A stretch of DNA of 64,000 nt from Branchiostoma floridae (lineage: Eukaryota > Chordata > Leptocardii > Amphioxiformes > Branchiostomatidae), in NCBI RefSeq assembly GCF_000003815.2, contig NC_049981.1:115764-179763 (forward strand), given 5' to 3'. Within the stretch, counting starts at the first letter, position 1; every line of letters begins with the position of its first letter. Below, one piece after another: positions 1 through 14,200 of this stretch. Both the position numbers and the translations under genes were made by a program. The notes beneath the pieces were generated by a model. The model was given only the letters and a program-made list of their open reading frames with translations, ran no database searches and was not told the origin of the DNA.

Positions 1-2165
1 ATTTCTATACTCCCGGTGTCAGTGGCTCAAAACCTTCATTCCCATGGACGCACCTCGGGCAATTGCCGCCATACTGAGGTCAACTGAGTTAGCGCCGAAT
101 GGCAACCACTCCAGGCCCTTGCGATAGTCGTGTTGAGGTCACCTCAAGTGACAGTCGTATTGAGGTCAACCAAGGTCCCTCCCAGGCCCCGTTAACGCCG
201 AATGGCAGCCACTCCAGACCCTTGCGATTAAGCCCCACCTATTGAACGCTCCTCGCAATTCAGCCCCTAGCTGCAAAGAGATAGTAGTCGGCCCACCCAA
301 TACCTAATACATGTGTAGCTCATACAGATTCATACCTATCACGATAGGGGCATTGACGATTCACAAATTGCAAAGACAATATATTTTACAAGCTACTGTA
401 TGTCAAACGTCCAAGGATAAAATCATATGCCTTATTGGCCAGTCCTTTCCATTAAAGACGCTGGTTTGAGAACTCACACTACGACGTTCCGTTTCACAGT
501 GGAAGCAATTTTGATAACCAAAAAGAAGACATTTTACTCAACAGCTCTAAATCAAACATTTATCTTTTATCTCTAACAGGTTTTGCGTATCGTGTACTTA
601 GTAGACTTTTATCACTTAGATGTATATTGGAGACTTATTGAATTGCTTGCTTTTCTTCTGATGTATTTCTTTTCAGACAGAATGGCTGGATATTTGCAAG
701 GTAAAAATGCAGCGTGACGACTGCATTTATTGGCGCTGTCTATCTGACACAAACACCAGAGCAATGTTCGGTAGAGGAGTAAAGATGTTTGCTACGTCCC
801 TCTGCGTTTATTGCCTTTTCAATTACTCGTAACTGAAGATCCAACTGATGGGTCCCTTCCATAGCCTCCTGTCGAGTAAGAGTCAAATCGGGTTTAATGA
901 GGAGTCTAGAGTATTGAACTTGAGCCGACCCTTGTTTGCACCTAGCGGTTTTGTACATGCTGTTTTACATAAGCTAAGGGCACACCACCGTACGTGCGAT
1001 TTGTTTGTACGGGTACGTTTTTAGGGGAGGCCACGTCCGCCGCGAATTTCTGAAAACGTGGGGAACGACTGGCGAGAGCGGAGGGAGTACGTCAACGCAC
1101 GTCACTCGCACGGGTGCGCAAGGTGCACACAAAGTTTTGACTGCATGTTAAGTTCTACGGCGTGTCCGCGTGCTCCAAAATCCGTCGGATTCCCTCCGAG
1201 TTCGTGCGGAGGCGGTACTTACCACTTACGGATCCCAAAAGATTGCCCACGTTTTGGCACGTAGACAGCACATATTTGCACGTACGGCGGGTTGTGCCCT
1301 TAGTTTCACTGCTATACCGACTCTGGCCGTTGGCCTTGTTACCACACCCCTTTCAATTGGTGGTAGAGACCAACCGCTGTTCAAATCGGCATGTGTTCTT
1401 CGGTCAGAATTAGCTCTAAAGTTTGCAGATGAGAGTTTGCTCTAAAGTTTGCAGATGAGGGTTAGTTTGCCCCCACATTATGATACATCTGTTTTGTACA
1501 CGCGTCGTAGCTACGGCATATTGACAGCGTCAATACGACCCTTGGGCCTACTTATTTGTGTTAGCAGTCCATTCATTTAGAGTTAACAAGAAAGTCTTAT
1601 CTGCCTGTTCGTGCACCCAATCACCGTACTAGTCGGTTTCACTGCGTCACAATCCGCCAACAAACACCTTAAATTTACCAATCTTAAAAGCGGACACATT
1701 TTAAGTATTAGATGTTGTGAGGATTCTGATGCAGAGGGACAGGTGGAATTACTATAAGCTCTTGCGGATGCCGTTACCAAGGAAAGCACTTCGGTCAGCA
1801 AAGTTTGTGACGTGACAGGTGACAAGACCATTGTGGACCGTTTCTCTGGTTACTTTCCTCCGCGTTTACCGTTGTCGTATACTTGCCAAGACGGCATTAT
1901 TTTGTGGCGATCGATTGAACTGTAAATTGCTTCATGTATGAGAGCTATCCTCAGATTCAACGCACCCTAATTGGAACTATACTTTACCGCATGGTTTGAC
2001 CAAAAAGTCGGCTTTTGTTGGACTGTTTTTAAGGCCTCTGAACCTACACGGTTAAGACAGGCTATTCAAACAAACCATTCTTTTAGAGGTTTCATTTAAG
2101 ATAGCGGATGCGTTAAAGACCAAGAACACTTCGCGTCGAAAAAAGGAATACTACAAAGAACTAAG
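1..2165. other. upstream region without recognised gene
   Basis: No ORF here resembles a protein I know. Near the left edge a block starting GCCGAATGGCA occurs twice (about 95-126 and 198-228), with GAGGTCAAC-type words between, so this is an imperfect local duplication. A second short tandem duplication around CTAAAGTTTGCAGATGAG lies at 1417-1460. GC-rich sequence at about 1020-1280 could belong to a promoter or an old transposon. The 5' UTR and promoter of the cadherin-ZP gene should lie close to 2166, but I see no clear TATA box or initiator. Confidence 0.4.
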
Positions 2166-2220
2166 ATGACACCAATGTGGAGTACTACTATCCTCCTAGT
2201 CACCGTTTTCGGAACTTCTG
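2166..2220 (+). CDS. exon 1: start codon and signal peptide
   Basis: The ATG at 2166 opens MTPMWSTTILLVTVFGTS, a short polar start followed by a hydrophobic core typical of a cleaved signal peptide. The exon ends with a strong GTAAGT donor in phase 1. The second in-frame ATG at 2175 would leave a shorter but still hydrophobic leader. Confidence 0.75.
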
Positions 2221-5200
2221 GTAAGTTGTTACTTTTAAATCGTCCCTGGTTGTGTTGTAGGTGGTAGAGATGACAGGAGAGGTCTCAGCCGCTGGTCGAC
2301 TGATCTGGCCGATGTTTGTGTTGTTGCAGTGGGATTCTTCACATTTGAGTCTGTATATTACACTGGCCTTGGTACTTAAAAAAATTTCCAGGGTCAGTCT
2401 TTGGGATGTTACCCCTTTGTGACGGATGGTTGATTAAGGTTTAAAGTCGGAGACTCCTTGGACATATGGAATGGTCAATGGTTTGTACTTAATGTTTCCT
2501 AGAGTTCTTCGAATGTTTGAGCGCTTTGTTGAAGGTCCCACATTTGGCCAAGGCACTTTGGAGGTGTCTATATGTTTGTCTGACTTTGCTTTGTGTTTTT
2601 CTCTTTTACATCGTCCTTCTAACTCTTGCATCAAAATCCAATTATGAATTCAAGGGACGATTGTAACAGTACAATCTTTTCCGCGAGTCCCAAACGAGAC
2701 ACAGCATATCGTTTCCAGTCTTGTCCCTCATTTGAACAAAGAATCCATCCACAACTTCTCGTCTCGAGATATGCTGCTCACATGCAGACAGAGACGGTCA
2801 GACAGACAGACAGAGACAGTCAGACAGACAGACAGAGACAGTCAGACAGACAGACAGAGACAGTCAGACAGACAGACAGAGACAGTCAGACAGAGACAGT
2901 CAGACAGACAGACAGAGACAGTCAGACAGAGACAGTCAGACAGACAGACAGAGACAGTCAGACAGACAGACAGAGACAGTCAGACAGACAGACAGAGACA
3001 GTCAGACAGAGACAGACAGACAGAGACAGTCAGACAAAGACAGTCAGACAGACAGACAGAGACAGTCAGACAGACAGACAGAGACAGTCAGACAGACAGA
3101 CAGAGACAGTCAGACAGACAGACAGAGACAGTCAGACAGACAGACAGAGACAGTCAGACAGACAGACAGAGACAGTCAGACAGACAGACAGAGACAGTCA
3201 GACAGACAGACAGAGACAGACAGACAGACAGAGACAGACAGACAAACCAGCAGGCAGATAGATGGACCTAGACAGACAGACAGACGTACTAGACAACAGA
3301 CAGAAAGACGTACAGACAGGCAGACACATGCACCCGAAATCAGAACCTAATTGGGGAAGGGGAAATTCACTACAGCCTCTTCTACCTCCATAGTCCAAGC
3401 AGCGATTCCTGACTTCGGTGTGAGCCTCCCCGCTACCGCCACCATTAACGAGGACATGGGCGGAGGGGTGTCCGTGTACGACTTCACTGTGACTGATGCC
3501 GATGTTCAGTCGGTGACGCTCAGCATCCAGAACACCAACCCTGCAGGAGCGCCGTTTGAAGTGTCAGTAGCAAATTACAACGCTGGAATGACGACTGGCC
3601 GGGTAATGAACTGTCTATAACTAATACTTTAAATGCAGAATGTGTCGTGGTGGTTTTATGTTCGCGGTTTTTGTGACGACCGCTTCAACGCGAACTCAAA
3701 ACCAAAACGACCACGAACATTTTTCTTCTGTTTTCTGCTCGCGACGCCTATGGCATCGCTACATGTATGTGCTAAAACGTTACATTCTCACAGTATTATG
3801 ACGATGAAATGTTTTAAGGCACTTGAAACGATGAAGGCACACGAATACTTACAAGTCTTACAAGACACACTTTTGAGTTCGCATTCATTCATTTCCTAAG
3901 ATGACCTACTGTATAACTCCATGGCAGAAGCGTATTCAGTAACAGTTGATCACGCCAGTACGTGCACTTTCAAAGTAAAAATTGGACTGTGTGTTCGTTT
4001 GTAGCACCCTTTCCGATTAACACTTAAGGGATTTCCGATTGGTGATTCGTAGACGCGCCAAGTTTTCCATTGCAGTATCTAACTAAAGAGTATTCCAGTA
4101 ACTGTCTATCCTATATACTCTAGCTTTCAGAATGACCGTCTCCCAAAATACATGCTGCAAGCTAACTATATTCAGAAAACCCTTTAAAACTCGTTTTGTG
4201 TTAAACTGCTAATATCGAACAGCATAAAATTGACGCACAATAGGTGTAAAATCATCAATTTGGTTAGGATATGATCGCCGAAAACAACTCCTCCACACAC
4301 TGTCCCTTTACACAGAGAATGTATTGTGACAAATTGAAATGTGTACTATGTCTATACACTATGTTCTATACAGCAACGTCCACACCCCATAGCCATAGAA
4401 TAGACTATTATTATTGTATTGAGTGCTTTCTCATTTCATTTCGTCATTGATGCCATGTAATGTGCAAATGTCGACCAACAAAAGTTAATTCCTTCATTTA
4501 CATTTTACCTCTGATCATTATATCATATTTTACATTAGTACCGCACTTGGCGCGAAAGACGATAGACTATCCCTTCACACCCTGTTCAGTAGTACAGTGG
4601 ACGGTCCCTTACAGGTCACAAACACACAGTCCCTTTGCAGTTTGCTGCGCATACAACCCGTTGCTGCACACACATAGTTCCATCGCTGTGCACACAGCCC
4701 CTTTGGCAAAACAGCTTTTCGTACCAGTGGTTTTTCGTAGTACGTTAGAAGCCAAATTCGACTGCTGACTTAAGGTACACTCTCACTGGACTTGCGTCAA
4801 GCTTGCGCAACTGCGGGGTTCGAAAGATACTCAACGAATTTAACAAGATAAAGAACGAACGCATTTTCTCACTTTTTGTGTATTTGTCTTCTGAGGCATA
4901 CTTTTATGTATTATGCAATATCTAAATCATAAAAAACAATTTGAGAAAATAACAAAGCAGTGACGCAGTGACGCAAGCTTGACGTAAGTGAAGTGAAGTA
5001 CCATCCTTAGTCCAAAACAGATGCCAACTACCATCCAACCACCGGCTGAACACCAACCAACGCATTTCAGACTCTCGTCAACAACCCAATGATTTCTTTA
5101 AGTTCACATAATTTAAAAAATGCCAAGCCGAACACCAGCTGACGACAGCTAATCAAAAATTTCGAATCTCTCCTAACCAAAGTAGGGGGAGGTAGGGATG

Positions 5201-8200
5201 CCATATGTGTATGAGCTGGGTTCAGACGGGCTTGTACATAATACACCCATTCGTGAACACACCATAAACAACAGTACTGAAACAGACTTTAGAATACGTC
5301 CGAAAGAGGTGTGGTAGCTGGGAGATATACAAGTGTGTACTCAAGGTCATGTATTCAATTGTCTGTATGTCATTTTTACAATGTACAGGTGAGTTCAACC
5401 GTTTCAGCGTCCTTCGATTATGAGACCACCACCTCCTACACATTATATATCCTTGCTACGGACCCGGATGGTAACAGCGTGGTCGCGTTACTCACAGTAA
5501 ACATTGCGGACGTGAACGAACCCCCAGTCATCGGTAATATTCCATCTTCTGGACAAACCATCGGTTTATATGAAGATGTTGGTGGCAACTTCCGAGTCTT
5601 CCAGGTGCGTTAGTTACAGCTGAATAGTTGCGCTTTGTGCTTCATTTCAAAATATTGCGAAAGAAACTGTAAAATGGCTTTCCCTTGCTCTATGCTGTCT
5701 TCTACTTTTGTCAAACTCGAAGAGTAATGCTTTTCCGATGCATTTTTAATCATTTTACACTTAGTTAAGATAAAGAGTGAGCAAACTTTAACGTACCTCA
5801 ATAGTACCTCCGTTTAGTGAAATAGGGGCTTTAGGTCGTATCGTTTACGGTAAGAGTACTTCATGATATGTTATCTATGTTGTTCCAAGTATTATACGAG
5901 ATATCCCTTTATATTCCTTAATTTTTGCAAATATCTTTATGAAGTTACTCCAATTTTCTTCAATCAATGACTGTTTTGTAAAGGTAAGGTACAGAATGTT
6001 CGATGTCTACCAGCACATCTTGGTCACTGGAATGACCTAGTCTCTATGTCGCGATAGAACACGAGACTAGATCAGGCGTGCGTGGAAAATTTTGTACCTT
6101 ACCTTAAAAAAAAAGTCATTGATTGAAGAAAGTTACTTCTATGTATTCATACGGGACTGATGAACCTCTTCATCTCTATGAAGCATTTTGATAATTTTAC
6201 ATTGATTTTTAAAATTTTTTTAAACGCTGTGATTTCCAATAACCTGTTCATATAGTCTTGAAAGACAACAGTGCCTCAAGTCAGTGAGAGTGCAAGAGAA
6301 AAGAGGCTAAAATAGCGCAAAGGTGCCTCCGTGAACAAACTCCAGTACCTCAATAGTACCTCAAGTGTATCTCCGTTCAGTCAGATAGATCCTTTAGACT
6401 TATTAATTTCTAATTGGCCTGCATAGAAAACCTGTCAAATAAAGCACGCTATATGGAACTTTATGGAACTTAGAAAGTCTGCATGCTCTTTTCCGTAAGC
6501 GTAGGCAGGCCTTTTTAATTTCCCGTAATTCGCAGGGAGCTATTTTATTTTAGGTAATTCGTAGTGGGGTGAAGCGTAAAGCGTTGGTAGCCTTCATCAA
6601 TTTATCGTAAATCGTTGTCAGGACCACCCCATTCAGACCCTCAATTTACGACATGCTTCGCAGGTGACGGCTACAGATGTAGACAACGGTGACTCCATCA
6701 GCTTCTCCCTCAGTGGTGGAGGATCAGACTTCACTATTGACAGCTCCACCGGTATCATCACTACGACCCCCTACACGGGGATAGACTACGAGAGCGGGAC
6801 GATCTCCTACACCTTGACGGTGACGGCGGCTGACTCTGCCGTCCTCACAGACACGGGCGTCCTGACGGTCAACCTGGTAGACACGAACGACAATTCTCCT
6901 GTATTTAGGTAACATGAATGCAATACGGGGTGTCTGTGTGGCACAACGGCTAGAGCGCTGGATTCAGATTCAGTAGGTCCTGAGTTCGATACTCGCCATG
7001 CCCCTGCCCCCATGACGGTGGAGTGACGCCCACCGAGCCTCACGGCTAATCTGTCTAAAGGTGCCAAAAAACACCTACGGATTTGGTGCTGCCAGTGTGT
7101 CAACATCGGCACACTTGCCACTAAGGCCCGTGAATTTTTTTAATACTTCTTCGGACGATATTTTGAGTTTTTGTGCCGAAAGACGGCTGGTCACATATTC
7201 CTAGTCTCTACCAGACTTCAGCCTGGTCGAATAAGGGGACTTTGGCCAAGTTAGGAATAAAAGCCTTGTAGGTGGTTGACTGACTTAGGAGTGTTGGTCG
7301 GCCTGGCGGAAACACTCGCAAATAACTGTATTCCTCGGTCAGCTAACTCCTCTGACGTGTTTTCTGTCTTATTTGACCAATTTCTGCTATTTTTCCATTG
7401 ACCTGCGCAGCCTACTAGAAGCTAGAATATTTCGCTTATCACCTTCAAACTAGCAATAAAGGTTTATTGGATATCTGCCATAGTTCTGCAGGTGTCGGTT
7501 GAACGTAATAGTAGATCTAGAGGTTTAAGGGGTTTGGCTACAGGTTTTCCTTTTTGCCTTCTCTGCCTTTTTTTAAGTCCTCCGAAAGTTCGTCTTGTTC
7601 TAAAATCTTCCTTCCTAAAACATTGTGATGCATCCCTATTAATATTGTAGGTCTTGCATATTGGCCTGACGCAATCACTGACCCAGGCGTTCGTGTATGC
7701 TAGAAGTGTAGTCAGAATAGCAAAAACAATGATGTTTGAAAAAGAAGTATCACAGCCAATTCTTCCACTCACACTTTCTCTGTTTGCTGTACAGCTTGTC
7801 CATCACGAACCCCGTCAGCCTATCCGAGGAGGTCCGGGTGGGCACCAGCGCAGGAGAGGTGCCGGCCTGGGACGCAGACTTCGGCGGTACCGACACCATC
7901 ACGTACGAGTTCATCAGCTCTCAGTCTGACTTCACTTTAGATGCAAGTAAGTCAATGGAAGACGAATATATATAAACCTTTGTGTGGGGGCGTATGAATG
8001 CACTTAAGTCTTAGATAGTAATATCGAATTCAATAATTACATGAATACTAGTACATATATCCTTTTTTTAGTTGTTGGATAATTCCATTAACTCATAAAT
8101 CTTTTTGGTGGATGTTGTTAAGTAGCTCATGGATAATATTCATCAGGGAAGTGTTGTCATCGTAGCGTTTCATTGGGGGAGAAATGTGACTCTCCTGTTC

Positions 8201-11200
8201 AATTGTTCACCCTATCTTTGCCGAATTATATTCTCCGTAGCGGTGTACCGAAAGTGCGAAAAGGAACGAAAAGGAACGAAAAGGAACGAAAAGGAACGAA
8301 AAGGAGCGAAAAGGAACGAAAAGGAGCGAAAAGGAACGAAAAGGAACGAAAAGGAGCGAAAAGGAACGAAAAGGAACGAAAAGGAAAGTACCGAAAGTGC
8401 GAAAAGGAACGAAAAGGAACGAAAAGGAAAGTACCGAAAGTGCGAAAAGGAACGAAAAGGAACGAAATGATTGGATAGGAACGAAAAGGAACGAAAAGGA
8501 AAGTGCTGAAAGTGCGAAAAGGAACGAAAAGGAACGAAGTATGAAGCAAAGTGAAATAAAATCGATGGGAATATAAGGTAACGGTACTGTGATCGGCAAA
8601 TGCATTCGAAACGGACTTTATTTTTGTATTTTGTGGCTTGTTCCACGAAATTCCTAGAGCTCCAGTGGTTCAACGGCGAACCGGCGGGAAAGTGCACGCG
8701 TGGAAATAGCTAAATACAAATCAAAGGCGATGGGCGGAGTCACGAATCAGTGCGTCCCGGGTTCCCACGCGGGCTGTCACAGATCAAATTGGGAGGAGGG
8801 GGGGGCTTGAAAGCCGCTGAGTAGCGCGCTAGAAAAACGTTTGACGGGTTGACATTCTCGTGTAGGTTATTTTTCTACGGTCCCAAAAATGTCACAAAGT
8901 CGTTTTCTAGTGGTCCCGGCCTAAATTATAAGTGGCCCCGGGCAATCGGGACACCGCGTTGATTTCTATTCGAGGCCTGGTTCCAAAGAATTTTTCTGCC
9001 GAACCCGCACGGGAGACGTGAGTCGCCCGCCAGATCTCTCCGTAGTTTCCCAATATCCTTTGCACAAATTCCTCACGTTGGCCATTTCTTACCGCAAAAT
9101 GATTAATATTCATGGTACAACGCGAAGAAAACTCCTTGGTACAATGTATACATGTCTATCCTTTCACAGCTTTTCTTTTGTCGTGAACGAGCAAGAAGAT
9201 ATGTCTCCAGTCTCCAGAAAACCATGTTGTGGGCCCTGTTGAAGGGAGCTGTCATGCTCGTGGGGCAGCAGTTTATTAGCATATCCTTCCTGACCGGACT
9301 TCTATTAGACATAAACAATCGCAGGTCATTTGCATGCGGCGCTCCCATCTTTGATCTTGGGAGAACAGAAGCCACCCAAATACAACAACAACGCTACAAT
9401 CTTGCCTCATTCTGAAAATGTATATTAATCGATATTTATCCATCACCCACCAGTAACTGAATTTTAGTCCTTACTTTCTCATCTCAGTTCTGTTTCCTTG
9501 TATTTCGCTGATCTTCAGAGAATAATTTAGCCACACAAACACAACAGCCTAAAACAGCCCCGTAAAAATTTGATATTGCCAAATTCTGAGTAAAATAAAA
9601 CACGTTTCATAGGCTTCTAACGCCCGCAGTACCGGTTCCTTATATTCTCATNNNNNNNNNNNNNNNNNNNNNNNNNNNNNNNNNNNNNNNNNNNNNNNNN
9701 NNNNNNNNNNNNNNNNNNNNNNNNNNNNNNNNNNNNNNNNNNNNNNNNNNNNNNNNNNNNNNNNNNNNNNNNNNNNNNNNNNNNNNNNNNNNNNNNNNNN
9801 NNNNNNNNNNNNNNNNNNNNNNNNNNNNNNNNNNNNNNNNNNNNNNNNNNNNNNNNNNNNNNNNNNNNNNNNNNNNNNNNNNNNNNNNNNNNNNNNNNNN
9901 NNNNNNNNNNNNNNNNNNNNNNNNNNNNNNNNNNNNNNNNNNNNNNNNNNNNNNNNNNNNNNNNNNNNNNNNNNNNNNNNNNNNNNNNNNNNNNNNNNNN
10001 NNNNNNNNNNNNNNNNNNNNNNNNNNNNNNNNNNNNNNNNNNNNNNNNNNNNNNNNNNNNNNNNNNNNNNNNNNNNNNNNNNNNNNNNNNNNNNNNNNNN
10101 NNNNNNNNNNNNNNNNNNNNNNNNNNNNNNNNNNNNNNNNNNNNNNNNNNNNNNACTTGCTATAAGCACATAGTATGCCTTCGTCAGCTATTATGCAACG
10201 ATAAGAAACATCGCCAAAAAGTAGTTACTCAAGCATCTGGGTATGATTTTGAAAACGGTCAATCGTTTTAAATAGCATGTACTATATTTCGTCAGTGACA
10301 CTGATAAGAAACATTATTTCCCGTCTCTGCATCAGGTACTGGAGTCGTCTACACGGCGGCAGATCTGGACTATGACGCCGCCGGAGGGACCCTCACATGG
10401 TCGCTGCCCATCCGTGCGTACGACGGCGCCAGTCACTCCGTCACCACTACCCTCACCATCAACCTGCAGGACCTGAACGATAACTCACCCGTCTGCTCGC
10501 AATACGTCTACACGTAAGTAATCGTGTGTGAGGACGAGGAGATTTGATGCTTTCCGGGGAACATAATGTGTTTGGTACATGTATATCGACTTTCAAAGAC
10601 TCTTCAAAGACTGTAGAGGCAGAACACAGTGGATAATGATATCTATTGTCATGAATTCATACACATCTGTCATGTGCATAATGTATAGTATACGTAATAT
10701 TCGTTCGGAACCTTGTAATGCTTAGCTGTTTGTATGGAATATGTCTTCACGTAAGTATCGTATGTGTGACGGCCAGAAGATTTGATGTTTTTCTGGGAAT
10801 GAAATGTGCTTTGGTATATCTCTCTTCATCCAATCCATTTACGTTATAGATACATATACGGACGCGCGCAAAGGTACACACATACACCCAAGCACACACA
10901 CACACACGCGTGCGCGCGCACACACACATATACACATACACACACCACGCACACGCACAAGAAACTGACTTATCTGTAAGGTTCTAACAAAGGTGTATCA
11001 TTACAGGAAACAGTTACCGGAAAACACTGCGATGTTCACCAATGTGGCAACCCTGAGCTGTAGCGACAGTGACGGCAGCAGTACCAACAACCAACTATCC
11101 TACATTCTGTCGGACGCGTCTGGGTTGTTCACATTAGTTGGAACGGAAATCAGGGTCTGTTTGTACAGTAACAGTCTGTTCCGTTATAATAATTTGGTGT

Positions 11201-14200
11201 CCAGTATCCTTTCTGCGAAATACATTTTCTTCGTACTTCATACTTTACATTCAGTACTGCAAAGCGAAAGTAGGTATAACAAGATTATACTTTGATGAAG
11301 TTTAAAACTGTTACTCGAGCTACTACATATGATTTGGGTAACGGTCAGACGTTTCAGCCAGCATCCACTATCTTTTGTACGTGACACTGAAGAGATCTGT
11401 TAGGTTAACATCAGCCCCTGTAACTCAAACAAGAGGAGCTAATCAATCTATTTGCATCAACTACGTCTTGACTTTGTCTTACCATGTTTTCTATTGGAAA
11501 ATTTCCGAATTGTCTTCATCTACTTTACATACCAATTCATAGTTAGGGTGTAAAACCTGATCGTTAACAGATCTCTTCAGTGTCACTGACGAAAGATAGT
11601 GACTGTTGTCCGAAACATCAGACAATTTCCAACATCATGTCGAGTTGCTTGAGTAACTGCTTTTTGTGAGAACAAGAACACAATCAAATCAAACCAACTG
11701 AGTGTTACAACCTTAAATCTTTCACCACTCTGTTTGGAGAGTGGTTTAGACTATAAACACCAAATCTTTCGAACTATCATGCACATTGACAACTAATATG
11801 TCGATTTTTTTAACGTATTCTAGTCGATTGCTGCGTTGGACTACGATGACGCCATCGCGGCCAGCCAGAACTGGCTCTACACCATCGAGGTGACGGTTAC
11901 CGACAGTGGTACGATCCCGCAGACAAACTCAGGTACGGTTTACTGTTCCTCGTCGTTGGGATGATTATTACCTTCACGAGAAGGTTATGTTTTGGGAAGC
12001 GTTAGTGTATGCATATGTCATCGAGCCCGTCCTTCTTTTAACGTTAACATGATAACTAAATTTCAAATAAAGTCTCAAGTTTGCACGTTTGTCTTGGTGA
12101 GACCTCAAAACAATCAGACCTTTGGTCTTCTGGTGGCTTGTTTTGGTACTGCAGCGGAGCTTCCGGTTTTTGTATTTTCTTATTGAAGATGGTATGTATA
12201 TGGCATATTTGAGATGTTGATTGGTAGTTTATATAACATGTGAAAAGAAAGTAGCATACTATAAGATAATTCGCCCGGATTGTCACAGAGGATTGCTCTG
12301 AATCGTGACATGCTTTTGAAGATAAACGAAGTGAACCAGTTATTAAGATATGCACGGGCGTACTGTTCTGCAAATACCTGCAAGGACCAATCCAGTCAGT
12401 TAGCGCCATTTACCTACTTAATAGCTAAGCCCAAATCTCTTTCCCTTCGATTTTAAGGCATATTGAAGAAAAATTTATCTGATATAACGAATGTTCATCT
12501 TATTCCTTTCTAGCCACGGTGACAGTTACTGTGGAAGTCACGAGCGTGAACGACAACAACCCAATCTGCACGCAGCCCACCTACACCGCCACACCGAATG
12601 AGGACCAAACCGTCGAAACCATCATACAGACCCTGAGTTGTACTGGTATGCCAAGCGTTATGCATGCATGAAACAAGCACATGTATATTGCCTTTTCTGA
12701 TGGCATCTAGTAATATCCCAAAAGCCGTTTACTATTGTTTCACTGTCAGAGGACTGTTTTCAAAAGTTGCGGTTTAGGAATCTTATAGCGACATAAGGAG
12801 TAAGTTTTATGTGTTGTTTGGCTGTGTATCATTGTATTGTGTTACATTGTATTTTAATCGTATAGTATCGTGTTCCTGACCACGAGAAAACAATTCTTCT
12901 ATCAAATTCAAGAACATTTCTTACGGAAGGAGTATGTAAATACGTCTTCCACTGCCTCAAACATAGGTGAAACCCAAATAAACTAGCTCCATCTATAATT
13001 CAGAATGCAATATAACATAGGAAGTAGTCTAACGTATCCACCACTCTCATATCTTTGTATACGTGTATTTGCAATAAACTTATATATGATGTATCGTATT
13101 TGCCTATACTGCAGATAATGATTACGGTGACGATGGGGATCTGACTTACGCTATCGCATCTGGTAACGCGGAAGGCAAGTTTTACATAAACTCGACTGCT
13201 GGCGAAGTCAAACTGAGGACAGCACTGGACTACGAGACCACGCCTTCATACGTTTTAGAGGTATTTTGAAGGAATACGATGTTATTCAAATAAAATCTAT
13301 ATATGTATGTATGAAGATACGCTACGTGGTGATGAAATAACCTTCAATATATTCAATGTATAGACTGTTTACGCCAATGTACACCTTATAGGTGCTGAAC
13401 ACGTAAAGTTGAGAATTAACGTAACAAAAAGCATAAAGCCCCCTTTAGAAATCGAGAATTTAGCTCGGCCGAGTGGTCAGCGAGCTCTAAATTACGTAAA
13501 TTACGAGGAGGCATGACCCTGATGCCTACGAACAAATGGCAGAGTTTANNNNNNNNNNNNNNNNNNNNNNNNNNNNNNNNNNNNNNNNNNNNNNNNNNNN
13601 NNNNNNNNNNNNNNNNNNNNNNNNNNNNNNNNNNNNNNNNNNNNNNNNAGTGCAAGACTGTTGCAGCATTTTGGACATGGTACATAGAAAAGCGTCGAGC
13701 ATACTAACATGTCTAACACATGCGTCCTAACCGTTATGGTCCCTATGATAAGCTGTCTATAAGCCCTAAAATATGAACATATCTCATAAATTAATGAATG
13801 AAGATTGCAAAAGTCATCGATATATCATTTCGTTATGGCAAATATGTCATTACGAAGTATAATCTGTAAAAGTTACGTAAAGTATCGTAGTTCTCTGGAG
13901 TCTCCGCATAGGCCGAGAACGTCTCAAGGCTGAATAAAGGTAAACAAAAATCTTTAAACCTTCGAAGCACACCTTGAAAATAGATAAACTTAGTGGCCAG
14001 GGAGCTCCAAACTCCGTAAATTACGAGGAGGCAGGACCCTGATGCCTTCGAACAGATGGCAGAGTTTCTTCGTCGGCATCAGGGTCATACCTCCTCGTAA
14101 TTTACAGCTCGCTGTCCACTCGGCCGAGCTAAATTCTTGATTTGTAAAGGGGGCTTAAAAGCTACTCAAGCGATTGGATGAGCTTTGACAACGGCTAGGC

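Noticed and set aside
2626..3398. Long QTDRQ- and SVCL-type open frames on both strands
   Set aside because: They are translations of the 22-bp GACA minisatellite and lack splice or domain support.
6928..7000. A tRNA gene
   Set aside because: A and B boxes are present but the acceptor stem does not close and a SINE body follows.
8129..8697. KRNEKERKG and FVPFRSFS open frames
   Set aside because: Produced by the GAAAAGGAAC tandem repeat in all frames of both strands.
9648..10169. 173-codon ORF
   Set aside because: It is translation of N bases in the assembly gap.
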